Assembly (NCBI GenBank): GCA_017399265.1
Contig: JAFQDL010000008.1
Location: forward strand, 1 to 64,000
From: Clostridia bacterium
GTDB taxonomy: Bacteria; Bacillota; Clostridia; Christensenellales; UBA1242
DNA: 64,000 bases
Direction: 5' to 3'
Shown here piece after piece: positions 46,089-54,176 of this stretch; position 1 is the first letter of the stretch; the number at the start of each line of letters is the position of its first letter. The translations under genes were made by a program, and so were the position numbers. The notes below the pieces were generated by a model. That model searched no databases. It worked only from the letters and a program-made list of their open reading frames with translations, and was not told the origin of the DNA.

Positions 46089-46796
46089 ATGAAGACTTTT
46101 GAAGACAAAGACAATAATTTAATATGGCAAGGCTTTAATTTTGATGGTGATACGATGGAGCAAGGTGGCTCGGATAGGGAAAGATTAATGAGATTAAATA
46201 AATCTATCAATCACTGGAGGAATGATGATATTAGAGCTTTTATTGAAAAAAATTATAGCATAGGTGACTTTTTTAATGCAGTTGTGCTGCTAGAAGACAA
46301 AAGACATATGCTACAATTTTTTGCTTTTGAAGGTGAGGCGTGCGTGGCAACAATGCTCATTAGCACCAAACAATATCTATATGAAAAAATTGCGTTAGAA
46401 CATTATGTACTAGATAATATAAAAAGAAGTGAAGCAGAAATATTTTTATCTCAAGAGTATGCAAGAAAATTGCTTATTAATAATGCCGATAACAATAATA
46501 TTGAGCTTAGTTACTTTGTCGTTGATCCCGAAAAACAGGGGCAGGGTATTGGAAAACGTGCAGCTAGATCGGTTTTGTCGCATTTGGATTTCTTCTCAGA
46601 TATAGAGAGTGGTCCAAATGCTGTGACTGGGTATATTCACAAGGACAATATTGCTAGCAGAAAAGTATTTGTAAAAAACAATTTCAAGCCGCTAAAACCT
46701 TGCAAAGAGTTTGATACTTGCGGGCATGTCTTATATTTCTTCTCTCCTAAAGATAAAGCGCACGATGTTGCGGCAGAGAGTGAGTTGATTGACTAA
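46089..46796 (+). CDS. GNAT family N-acetyltransferase
   Basis: A 235-residue protein with a clear C-terminal GNAT core: FVVDPEKQGQGIGKRAARSVL is the acetyl-CoA loop, and VTGYIHKDNIASRKVFVKNNFKPL gives the closing strand and helix. The N-terminal 100 residues are variable. The acceptor is unknown (protein, antibiotic or small amine). It is preceded by AGGTAAG and follows a second GNAT-like gene. Confidence 0.8.
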   Translation: MKTFEDKDNNLIWQGFNFDGDTMEQGGSDRERLMRLNKSINHWRNDDIRAFIEKNYSIGDFFNAVVLLEDKRHMLQFFAFEGEACVATMLISTKQYLYEKIALEHYVLDNIKRSEAEIFLSQEYARKLLINNADNNNIELSYFVVDPEKQGQGIGKRAARSVLSHLDFFSDIESGPNAVTGYIHKDNIASRKVFVKNNFKPLKPCKEFDTCGHVLYFFSPKDKAHDVAAESELID

Positions 46797-46949
46797 ATTC
46801 GCTAAATAAAGGTTGTTTTGATAATTTTTCTTATGAGTGTTTTAGTAAAATATCATGCAAATAATGTAATATAATTATTTAAAAAGCCTGCAAATTTGAT
46901 TTTATTATAATCGAAAATATATTATACTTTAGGCATACAGGTGTAAAAT

Positions 46950-48054
46950 ATGTTAATAATAAATAATGAAAGAGATAAATACAAGTCAATAGTCGGTAAT
47001 TTTAGTTTAATTACCGACTGTCTTTGATGCAGAAAGCAAAAAAGAAAAGTTGAATGATATTGCTAAAGAGTTAGAAAATCCAGAAATTTTTAGTGATATT
47101 GCCAAAGTGCAAGAATTATCCAAATTGCAAAAATCACTAGAAGATGCACTAAGTGAGTATAATAGGCTAAATTCTAGTATAAACGATTTGAGTGATTATC
47201 TAGATATTGCTGAGATGGAAGATGACGAAAGTATCCTGATAGGACTTAACAAAGACTTGGATACATTGGAAGTAGATGTGAGGTCGCTATATCTAAAGAC
47301 TCTTCTTAATGGGCCTTATGATATATCCAATGCCATTGTAAAGATACATAGCGGTGCAGGTGGTACAGAGTCTTGTGACTGGGTGTCTATGCTATACAAG
47401 ATGTACTCTGCATATGCGTCAAAAAATGGCTTTAAATGCAGGTTATTGGATTATTTAGATGGAGATGGTGCTGGGTATAAAAGTGTTACATTTGAGGTAA
47501 TCGGAGACAATGCTTATGGATATTTAAAAGGCGAAATGGGTGTGCACAGACTTGTTAGAATTTCGCCATTTGATGCTAATAAGCGAAGACATACATCATT
47601 TGCCAGTGTTGAGGTAATGCCAGAGATAGATAATAACGTAAATGTAAAAATCAATCCTGAAGATATTAGGATAGATACATATAGGTCTAGTGGTGCAGGT
47701 GGACAGCACGTAAATACCACAGATAGCGCTATCAGAATTACGCATTTCCCAAGTGGTGTAGTTGTAACTTGTCAAAATGAGAGATCGCAAACACAGAATA
47801 AGGAAATGGCAATGAAGATGCTTATTTCAAAACTTACTCAATTAGAAATTCAAAAACAAATGGAAGAGGCAAATCGCTTAAAAGGTGACGCTAAGAAGAT
47901 TGAGTGGGGTAGCCAGATTAGAAGCTATGTGTTCTGCCCATATACTCTAGCCAAAGATACTAGAACGGGTTATGAGACCAGTGATATTGCTGGTGTAATG
48001 GCAGGAGAGTTAAATGGCTTTATAGAAGCTTATCTAAACTATTCACACAATTAA
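46950..48054 (+). CDS. prfB: Peptide chain release factor 2 with programmed +1 frameshift
   Basis: RF2 ends translation at UAA and UGA. A 25-codon leader starts at ATG 46950 (CAGGTG upstream) and reaches CTT (47022-47024) followed by an in-frame TGA (47025-47027). Skipping one T at 47025 gives GAT at 47026 and the frame that stops at 48054, a 367-residue protein. The fused sequence around the junction (TDCL-DAESKKEK) matches the RF2 N-terminus. Also visible are the GGQ motif (SSGAGGQHVN) and the RF2-type SPF tripeptide. The frameshift lets RF2 sense its own level. Without it the gene would look truncated at TTG 47050. Confidence 0.9.
46991..47027 (+). promoter_or_regulatory. Frameshift site CTT TGA with 5' hairpin in prfB
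   Basis: The slip site is CTT TGA at 47022-47027. A perfect 10-bp stem, AGTCGGTAAT (46991-47000) with ATTACCGACT (47010-47019) and a 9-base loop, ends two bases before CTT. The AGGGGG-type stimulator normally found just upstream is absent; nothing like it lies in the 15 bases before CTT. Confidence 0.8.
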
Positions 48055-48116
48055 ATAATGGCTAAATATATTCAGATTTTTAATATTTGCAAAATACTTG
48101 ATCAAAAGGTAAAAAT

Positions 48117-49187
48117 ATGTATATAGATATTGCAACAGAAAAATTTAATAGATTAAGAACGCAAAAAGATATCATTGTCTTAGCATTTGAAAGTAGTTGT
48201 GACGATACTAGTGTCGCAGTGGTGAAAAATGGCAGAGAGGTGCTGTCTTTAGTTATTGCAAGCCAAATAGATATTCATGCTAGATTTGGTGGTGTTGTTC
48301 CAGAGGTGGCAAGCAGAAATCACTTGCTAAGCATTTCTAATATCACAGAAGAAGCCCTAAACAAAGCCAATTTAACATTATCAGATATTGACGCAATAGC
48401 AGTAACATATGGTGCAGGATTAGTTGGTTCATTAATGGTAGGTGTTAACTTTGCTAAATCTTTGGCTTTTGCTTTAGAATTGCCTTTAATCAAGGTAAAT
48501 CATATAAGGGCGCACGTTGCTGCAAATTATTTGTCTAATAAAGATTTGACTCCACCATTTTTGGCACTAATTGTGTCAGGTGGGCATACAGCTTTAACCA
48601 AAGTAGAAGATTATGCAACGCAGACTCTGATAGGCACAACTCATGACGATGCTGTGGGTGAGGCTTATGACAAGGTTGCCAAAGTCTTAGGTCTTGGATA
48701 TCCAGGTGGACCAGTAGTAGATAAATTATCCAAATCAGGCAACAACAATATCCAGTTTATCAAACCAAACTACAATAAGAAAGATTTCAATTTCTCATAT
48801 TCTGGCTTAAAAACGAGTGTTATCAACTATTTGCATAAGACTAAGCAAAGAGGAGAAGATGCCTGTGTAGAAGACGTATGTGCTTCTTTCCAATGTCAAG
48901 CAGTAGAAGAATTAGTTACAAAAACTATCAATGCTAGCAAGAAATACAAGATTGATAAGATTGCTCTTGCTGGCGGTGTTGCATGCAATAGTCATCTTAG
49001 AGCTGAAATACAAAAAGCGTGCGAAAAAGAGAAAAAGAAACTTTATTATCCTACTCCTATCGAGTGTACAGACAACGCAGCTATGGTGGGAGCGGAAGCT
49101 TATTATCAAATACTAGCAGGGGCAAATCTTGCTGACCTAGATTTAGTACCAGATACAACGATTAATCTTAAATACTCTAACAAATAA
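48117..49187 (+). CDS. tsaD: tRNA threonylcarbamoyladenosine synthase subunit TsaD
   Basis: Transfers the threonylcarbamoyl group to A37 of tRNAs that read ANN codons, with TsaB and TsaE. The 356-residue protein has the ASKHA nucleotide-binding fold: LAFESSCDDTSVAVV at about 20-34, the metal-site HIRAH motif, the VSGGHTAL strand, and CTDNAAMVGAEAYY near the end. An N-terminal extension of about 18 residues is present. AAAGGT precedes the ATG. TsaB and TsaE are not in this window. Confidence 0.93.
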   Translation: MYIDIATEKFNRLRTQKDIIVLAFESSCDDTSVAVVKNGREVLSLVIASQIDIHARFGGVVPEVASRNHLLSISNITEEALNKANLTLSDIDAIAVTYGAGLVGSLMVGVNFAKSLAFALELPLIKVNHIRAHVAANYLSNKDLTPPFLALIVSGGHTALTKVEDYATQTLIGTTHDDAVGEAYDKVAKVLGLGYPGGPVVDKLSKSGNNNIQFIKPNYNKKDFNFSYSGLKTSVINYLHKTKQRGEDACVEDVCASFQCQAVEELVTKTINASKKYKIDKIALAGGVACNSHLRAEIQKACEKEKKKLYYPTPIECTDNAAMVGAEAYYQILAGANLADLDLVPDTTINLKYSNK

Positions 49188-49209
49188 TTTATTAATTTGT
49201 TAAAAAAAG

Positions 49210-49247
49210 CGAAAGTGTTATGTAATATCCATACACTTTCGTTTTTT
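49210..49247 (+). terminator. Terminator of tsaD
   Basis: CGAAAGTGT (49210-49218) pairs with ACACTTTCG (49233-49241), followed by T. On the minus strand the A-rich left side also supports termination of the leftward XRE gene. Confidence 0.8.
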
Positions 49248-49265
49248 ATTATGCTACTCGTTTTT

Positions 49266-49484
49266 TTATTTTATTAGAGTATCATTATCTCTGCCTAATA
49301 AATAATCTGTAGATACATCAAAATAGTCTGCAATAGATATCAACATATCTAAATTAGGTGATCTATCATTAGTTTCCCATTGAGCAATAGTCGATTGACG
49401 GACTCCTAGATCTTTAGCAAGTTGTTGTTGAGATAATTTATTTGATTTTCTAATATCTTTTAGCATTATATAAAATTTATTCAT
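49266..49484 (-). CDS. XRE-family repressor (left arm of second divergent switch)
   Basis: A 72-residue Cro/CI-type protein: LSQQQLAKDLGVRQSTIAQWETNDRSPNLDML and FDVSTDYLLG. I start at the ATG at 49482-49484, six bases after AAAGGA; an ATG at 49490 is too close to that site. Its promoter on the minus strand is TTGTGA, a 17-base spacer and TACAAT, with the -10 inside operator 1 and the -35 inside operator 2. It is divergent from the small HTH gene at 49603. Confidence 0.8.
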   Translation of the reverse strand: MNKFYIMLKDIRKSNKLSQQQLAKDLGVRQSTIAQWETNDRSPNLDMLISIADYFDVSTDYLLGRDNDTLIK

Positions 49485-49516
49485 ATTCATTCCTTTGCAA
49501 ATCTTTTTATTAAAAT

Positions 49517-49588
49517 ATCACAAATTGTAATGTTTTACTTGATTTATCACAAAATGTGATATATAATACAATAATCACAAAATGTGAT
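49517..49588. promoter_or_regulatory. Three operators inside divergent XRE promoters
   Basis: Operator 1 (49517-49531) is ATCACAAATTGTAAT; operators 2 (49546-49560) and 3 (49574-49588) are identical, ATCACAAAATGTGAT. Centres are 29 and 28 bases apart. The rightward promoter is TTGATT (49539-49544), a 17-base spacer and TATAAT (49562-49567); operator 2 lies in its spacer and operator 3 just after its -10. The leftward promoter uses operators 1 and 2 as its -10 and -35. This gives a full Cro/CI-type control region. Confidence 0.8.
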
Positions 49589-49602
49589 ACAAGAGGGTTT
49601 TT

Positions 49603-49806
49603 ATGATAGTTATAAACGCAGAAATAATAAATGATTTTATAAAAAATAATAATTTAACAAAGAAACAGTTTACTAAGGAATGTAATATATCTACGTACAT
49701 GCTAAGAAAGATATATAATTACGAAAACAATATTAGAGTAGGGGTGCTCTATAAATTAGCTAAATATTTAAAAATAAGTGCAAATATTTTGTTAGTAGAT
49801 AAATAA
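49603..49806 (+). CDS. Small HTH protein (right arm of second divergent switch)
   Basis: A 67-residue single-HTH protein of the XRE type: NNLTKKQFTKECNISTYMLR, ending LKISANILLVDK. GAGGG lies before the ATG. It shares the three operators with the leftward repressor. There is no terminator before rdgB, but rdgB has its own promoter. Confidence 0.7.
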   Translation: MIVINAEIINDFIKNNNLTKKQFTKECNISTYMLRKIYNYENNIRVGVLYKLAKYLKISANILLVDK

Positions 49807-49826
49807 ACCGACTAAAACAATTTATT

Positions 49827-49854
49827 TTGCTTATTCGTGTTTTTGATGTATAAT
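49827..49854 (+). promoter_or_regulatory. Promoter of rdgB-fhs
   Basis: TTGCTT at 49827-49832 and extended TG-TATAAT with TATAAT at 49849-49854, spacer 16. Confidence 0.6.
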
Positions 49855-49887
49855 GAAATTATTAAGTATTTAAGAGAGGTTTTGTAA

Positions 49888-50490
49888 ATGAAAACTATTG
49901 TATTTGCATCGGGTAATAAGCATAAGATAGAAGAAGTCAAGAGTATTTTAAAGGATTATGATATAATTGCTATGAGTGAAGTGGGTTTTGATGAAGAAAT
50001 TGATGAGAATGGTAAAGATTTCTTTGAGAACTCTTTTATCAAAGCAAAGGCTATTAGCGATTATTTGAAGAATAAAAATCTCGACTATATGGTGCTTGCG
50101 GACGATAGTGGATTGTGTGTAGATGAGTTAAATGGTGATCCAGGTATACATACAGCTAGATATGCTGGAGATCACGATAAAGAAGCTAATAGGCAAAAAT
50201 TGCTTAAAGTTATGAAAGATATCACCAATCGCTCTGCTAATTATACCTGTCATATGATATTACTTAGACCTGATGGCAAATATATCTCTGCTGTTGGTAA
50301 ATCATACGGCAAGATTACTCACGAATACAGAGGAGACACCTCTTTTACTTTCGACTGCTTATTTTTCTCTAATGACTTGAACAAAACTTTTGGCGAAGCT
50401 ACGGCAGAAGAAAAGAACAGAGTATCACATAGATTTAGAGCAATAGAAGATCTTTTGGACAAAATCAATTCAGATGAATGGGAGGAATAA
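49888..50490 (+). CDS. rdgB: XTP/dITP pyrophosphatase
   Basis: Cleans non-canonical purine nucleotides (ITP, dITP, XTP) out of the pool by hydrolysing them to monophosphates. The 200-residue length and motifs are typical: FASGNKHKIEEVKSIL at the start, ADDSGLCVDELNGDPGIHTARYAG in the active site and SHRFRAIEDLL at the end. AGAGAGG precedes the ATG. It is two bases from fhs and forms an operon with it. Confidence 0.93.
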   Translation: MKTIVFASGNKHKIEEVKSILKDYDIIAMSEVGFDEEIDENGKDFFENSFIKAKAISDYLKNKNLDYMVLADDSGLCVDELNGDPGIHTARYAGDHDKEANRQKLLKVMKDITNRSANYTCHMILLRPDGKYISAVGKSYGKITHEYRGDTSFTFDCLFFSNDLNKTFGEATAEEKNRVSHRFRAIEDLLDKINSDEWEE

Positions 50491-50492
50491 TT

Positions 50493-52139
50493 ATGACAGA
50501 TATAGAGATAGCAAATAGTATAAAAGGTAAAAATATTCACAAGGTTGCTAAAGCATTTGGGCTAAAGAAAGGCGAATATTATACATATGGTGAGAATATT
50601 GCAAAAGTCAATGTTCCTTACAAAGATGATGTGAATAGCAAATTAATATTAGTTACTTCTATTAATCCTACCAGTGCAGGCAATGGCAAAACTACTGTAG
50701 CAATCGGTCTTGCAGATGCCATGAGATTGAGAAAGAAAAAAGTTGGCCTTGCTCTTAGAGAACCTTCTTTAGGTCCAGTGTTTGGTATGAAAGGGGGAGC
50801 AACTGGTGGTGGATATAGCCAAGTTATTCCTATGGAAGATATCAATCTGCATTTTACTGGTGATTTTCATGCAATTACATCGGCTAACAATTTGCTTTGT
50901 TCTGCAATTGATAATCATATTTTCCAAGGCAATGCTCTAAATATTGATAAAGACAAAGTATTATTCAATAGATGTCTAGATTTAAATGACAGAGCTCTTC
51001 GTGATGTAGAAGTAACTATTGATGCAAAAAATACTAGAAAAGATAAATTTAATATCACTGCAGCCAGTGAGATTATGGCAATATTGTCTATTTCAAAGAG
51101 TCTAGAAGATTTGAAAGAGAAACTAGGTAATATAATGGTCGCTCTTAATAAATCCGGAGAGGCGATATATGCAAGGGATCTCAAAGTTCAAGACGCAATG
51201 ACAATACTTCTAAAAGACGCAATAAAGCCAAATTTGGTACAAACTCTTGCTGGAAATCCGACACTTGTTCATTGCGGGCCATTTGCAAATATTGCACATG
51301 GTTGCTCTTCGATTTTGGCTACAAATATCTCTATGCAAAGAAACGATTATACCATCACAGAAGCTGGATTTGGAGCAGATTTAGGAGCAGAGAAATTTAT
51401 TGATTTCAAGTGTAGAATAGGCGGAATTAAGCCATCTTGCGTAGTAATTGTAGCGACTATTCCAGCGCTAAAATTACATGGCGGAGCAGAGAAAGACAAA
51501 ATATATGAGCCAGATAGCAAAGCCTTATTCAATGGATTTGGCAATTTGAAAAAACATATAGAGAATATTAAAAATGTGTTCAATATTCCGGTTGTTGTGA
51601 CTCTTAACAAATACGCTAGTGATATTATGGACGAAATTTGTCTTGTACAAGCAGAAGGTCTTCGTGTAGGCACTCCCGTCGTGGTAAATGATGCATGGGC
51701 ACAAGGTGGAGTAGGTGTGATTAATCTAGCAGATGCAGTTATAGAAAAATGTGAAGAGAGTTATGAACTAAATTTTGCATACGATCTAGAAGATGATGTT
51801 AAGACAAAGATTGAGAAAATTGCAAAGAATATATATGGCGCATACGATGTAAAATATTCCAAAGATGCCGAGAATGCGATAAAACTTATAGACAAGTTAA
51901 ATTATTCCAATCTTCCAATCATTATGGCAAAGACGCAATATTCACTTTCCGATGATAAGGATTTATTGGGTTGTCCTGTAGGTTTTGATATCAATGTGAC
52001 AGATATAGAACTTAGAACAGGGGCGGGCTTTATAGTTGTAAAACTAGGCAAAATGCTACTTATGCCAGGCCTTAATAAAACTCCTGCATATGAGAGAATG
52101 ACTATACACTCAAATGGCATGATAGAAGGATTGTACTAA
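50493..52139 (+). CDS. fhs: Formate-tetrahydrofolate ligase
   Basis: Joins formate to tetrahydrofolate with ATP, feeding one-carbon units to purine synthesis or the acetyl-CoA pathway. I start at ATG 50493, with GGAGG about 8 bases upstream; the frame from 50478 overlaps rdgB. The 548-residue protein has the nucleotide loop INPTSAGNGKTT, PSLGPVFGMKGGATGGGYSQVIPMEDINLHFTGD and a GAGF..V ending. The family is typically about 555 residues. No other folate gene is adjacent. Confidence 0.95.
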   Translation: MTDIEIANSIKGKNIHKVAKAFGLKKGEYYTYGENIAKVNVPYKDDVNSKLILVTSINPTSAGNGKTTVAIGLADAMRLRKKKVGLALREPSLGPVFGMKGGATGGGYSQVIPMEDINLHFTGDFHAITSANNLLCSAIDNHIFQGNALNIDKDKVLFNRCLDLNDRALRDVEVTIDAKNTRKDKFNITAASEIMAILSISKSLEDLKEKLGNIMVALNKSGEAIYARDLKVQDAMTILLKDAIKPNLVQTLAGNPTLVHCGPFANIAHGCSSILATNISMQRNDYTITEAGFGADLGAEKFIDFKCRIGGIKPSCVVIVATIPALKLHGGAEKDKIYEPDSKALFNGFGNLKKHIENIKNVFNIPVVVTLNKYASDIMDEICLVQAEGLRVGTPVVVNDAWAQGGVGVINLADAVIEKCEESYELNFAYDLEDDVKTKIEKIAKNIYGAYDVKYSKDAENAIKLIDKLNYSNLPIIMAKTQYSLSDDKDLLGCPVGFDINVTDIELRTGAGFIVVKLGKMLLMPGLNKTPAYERMTIHSNGMIEGLY

Positions 52140-52221
52140 GTATTAAAAAAGTTTTATTAAATGCTTGATAAAATCCAAAATCAAAAAATGTTATAAAAAT
52201 TTATACATATTTGAATAAACA

Positions 52222-52247
52222 AAAAAGACCTATATTTAGGTCTTTTT
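52222..52247. terminator. Bidirectional terminator between fhs and 52254
   Basis: AAAAAGACCTA pairs with TAGGTCTTTTT around a 4-base loop. This is nearly the same hairpin as at 18376-18404. Confidence 0.85.
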
Positions 52248-52253
52248 GTGTTA

Positions 52254-52850
52254 TTACATATCTTGTTCTTTTTCGTCGTCGTAAACGATTTCTTCTTCTG
52301 CTTTAATAGAGTCTTTTAGATTTCTTTTTGTGTCTATGTAGTCTATTACAGCACCGATAGTTTTATTGCCTAGTTGGTTAAATAGACTTGGAGCACTAAT
52401 AGCGGTTCCAGCAAATCCTAACAATATTCCAGCCATACCCAAAAGTTTATTGGAGTTAGCGGATTTTATCTCATTGGCTGATTCTGGATACATCTGTTGT
52501 ATTTCGGCTAAGGTTGTATCTCTAGATACGGAGTCTTGTAACTTTTCTATATATTCAGTACCAGATATATTACCTAAGTTATATTCTGTTGAAATTTCGT
52601 CTATTTTCTCATTAACTATTTCTGCATATCCTGCATCAAGTGCTATATTGTATGCGTTATCTTCTTTTTCATCAACTGCATTTCCTATATAACCAGCTGA
52701 TGCAAAAGCAAGAGTCATGCTAAGAGCTAAAGATGCAAATAGTGCAGTTGCTTTTGTAGTTTCTTTAATCATTCTTGGCTTTATTGTTTCTTTATAAGCT
52801 TTTGCTTGTTTTTCTGCCCAAAAGGGAATTTTGTTGTAATCTATTTTCAT
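52254..52850 (-). CDS. Two-TM hypothetical protein with EQxM ending
   Basis: A 198-residue protein: cytoplasmic start, a TM at about 34-54, an acidic helical ectodomain of about 80 residues, a second TM at about 136-155, and a charged tail ending KEQDM. The product at 52869-53522 has the same layout and ends KEQEM; the one at 55759 ends NEQNM. The genes are adjacent here and likely cotranscribed. The family is not known to me. Confidence 0.6.
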   Translation of the reverse strand: MKIDYNKIPFWAEKQAKAYKETIKPRMIKETTKATALFASLALSMTLAFASAGYIGNAVDEKEDNAYNIALDAGYAEIVNEKIDEISTEYNLGNISGTEYIEKLQDSVSRDTTLAEIQQMYPESANEIKSANSNKLLGMAGILLGFAGTAISAPSLFNQLGNKTIGAVIDYIDTKRNLKDSIKAEEEIVYDDEKEQDM

Positions 52851-52868
52851 AATTTTGATATGACCTCA

Positions 52869-53522
52869 TTACATCTCTTGTTCTTTATTTTCAATTGCTG
52901 GCGCTGGCTTTGGTGAAGAACCGTTTGCTTCATCTAATAGTTGACGTAAAGTTGTTTTTTCCTCTTTTAATCTTTTTCTATTATATAGATAATCTGCAAT
53001 ACCAAATGACGACATAGTACCAGCACCAATTGCAGCAAGGCCCCAAAGAGGCATACATATCAATGCTTCTGTTTTGTTAGATTTTGCTTCGGCTTGTAGA
53101 TTTTTTAAGGTAGATATTTCTTCAAATTTTTCTGGTTCATTTTCTTCTAAATAACTATCTATATGCTCACTACTTCCAACATTTTTAAAATTCGCTAAAC
53201 ATTCATTGATATAAGAATAGTCTACTTTACCTGTTTCAATCTCATCAGCGATTAAACGCAAACCATCAGTCATATCCTCTCTATATCCTTTAAAATCAGC
53301 GGCTTTTGCGTAAAAAGTTTCAACACTTTCTGATAAATTTTTGTACTCAATTGTATATTTGTCATAACCTTGATTTGCAAAAAATACTCCTGCTGCTGTT
53401 ACAAGTGCTAGTGCACCGTAGAATAATGCACTATTACGACTTTGTTTTCTTCCTTTTGTGTTTTCTTCAATCTGTCTATGGCATCTGTCAATTTCTAATG
53501 CTAATTTGTTTTTGTTACTCAT
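52869..53522 (-). CDS. Two-TM hypothetical protein with EQxM ending
   Basis: A 217-residue protein: charged start with a coiled region, TM at about 30-50, helical ectodomain of about 95 residues, TM at about 153-175, and a coiled, Pro-containing tail ending KEQEM. It has the same topology and ending as its downstream neighbour, 18 bases away. It is preceded by GGAAG before the ATG at 53522. Function unknown; a scaffold or stress sensor would fit. Confidence 0.6.
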   Translation of the reverse strand: MSNKNKLALEIDRCHRQIEENTKGRKQSRNSALFYGALALVTAAGVFFANQGYDKYTIEYKNLSESVETFYAKAADFKGYREDMTDGLRLIADEIETGKVDYSYINECLANFKNVGSSEHIDSYLEENEPEKFEEISTLKNLQAEAKSNKTEALICMPLWGLAAIGAGTMSSFGIADYLYNRKRLKEEKTTLRQLLDEANGSSPKPAPAIENKEQEM

Positions 53523-53650
53523 ATTTTTTCTTCCTTTTTATTTGTATAAATAAATATATACAGATTGTAACATAGTTTTTTCATTTGTCAAGAGGGGATA
53601 AAAATTTTGTGTACAAACTTTAATGCTTTTCAACTTTGGCATTTTGTAAA

Positions 53651-53684
53651 AAAAATACTTAGAAAATGAATTCTAAGTATTTTT
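53651..53684 (-). terminator. Terminator of the 53712 gene
   Basis: AAAAATACTTAGAA pairs with TTCTAAGTATTTTT. On the minus strand it is followed by a run of T (poly-A on the + strand). Confidence 0.75.
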
Positions 53685-53711
53685 ATAATCATGAACGATT
53701 TTTTACTTACA

Positions 53712-53933
53712 TTAAGCCCAGTAAGTAATATCTTTTTGAGTAACCATTGTGATAAGATCAAGGATCCAGAACACAAAGTTAACTGCTGGGATTAAGTTAA
53801 GAACACCAGCAATAACATGACCTCTCAAAATTCTAGTCACGCCAGAAAGTACCCAGTGAGTAAATGGGATAATAGTAAGAATCAAAGATACAATATATGG
53901 TAGACCGAAATATGCTTTTTGTGATTTTGCCAT
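53712..53933 (-). CDS. Small integral membrane protein
   Basis: A 73-residue protein, nearly all hydrophobic, with two helices (about 12-32 and 40-62) joined by a GVTRILRGHVIAG turn. It ends TQKDITYWA. AAGGAG precedes the ATG. It has its own terminator. The size and turn resemble short conserved two-TM proteins of Clostridia, but I cannot name the family. Confidence 0.6.
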   Translation of the reverse strand: MAKSQKAYFGLPYIVSLILTIIPFTHWVLSGVTRILRGHVIAGVLNLIPAVNFVFWILDLITMVTQKDITYWA

Positions 53934-54113
53934 TGTTTATTCTCCTTTTTTTATAATATATTAATATTATACTGGATTTTCAAAAAATTACTACTAAATT
54001 GACGAATAAAAATAAAAAAAATCAATTTTTGTCTAAACTATATGAGTTTAATGTTGGTTTTCAATTAATAATCAGAAAGATAATTTGTAAATTAAATTTT
54101 CGATAAAAACAAT

Positions 54114-54142
54114 TTGTTTAATATTTGCGTATGATATATAAT
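54114..54142 (+). promoter_or_regulatory. Promoter of the phosphohexomutase gene
   Basis: TTGTTT at 54114-54119 and TATAAT at 54137-54142, spacer 17. Confidence 0.55.
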
Positions 54143-54176
54143 GAATTATATATAATAATTTAAAGGTTGGTGAATA

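Noticed and set aside
47050..48054. Truncated RF2 lacking its N-terminus, starting at TTG
   Set aside because: The upstream ATG at 46950 and the CTT TGA site supply the missing residues through the programmed +1 shift, giving the normal 367-residue length.
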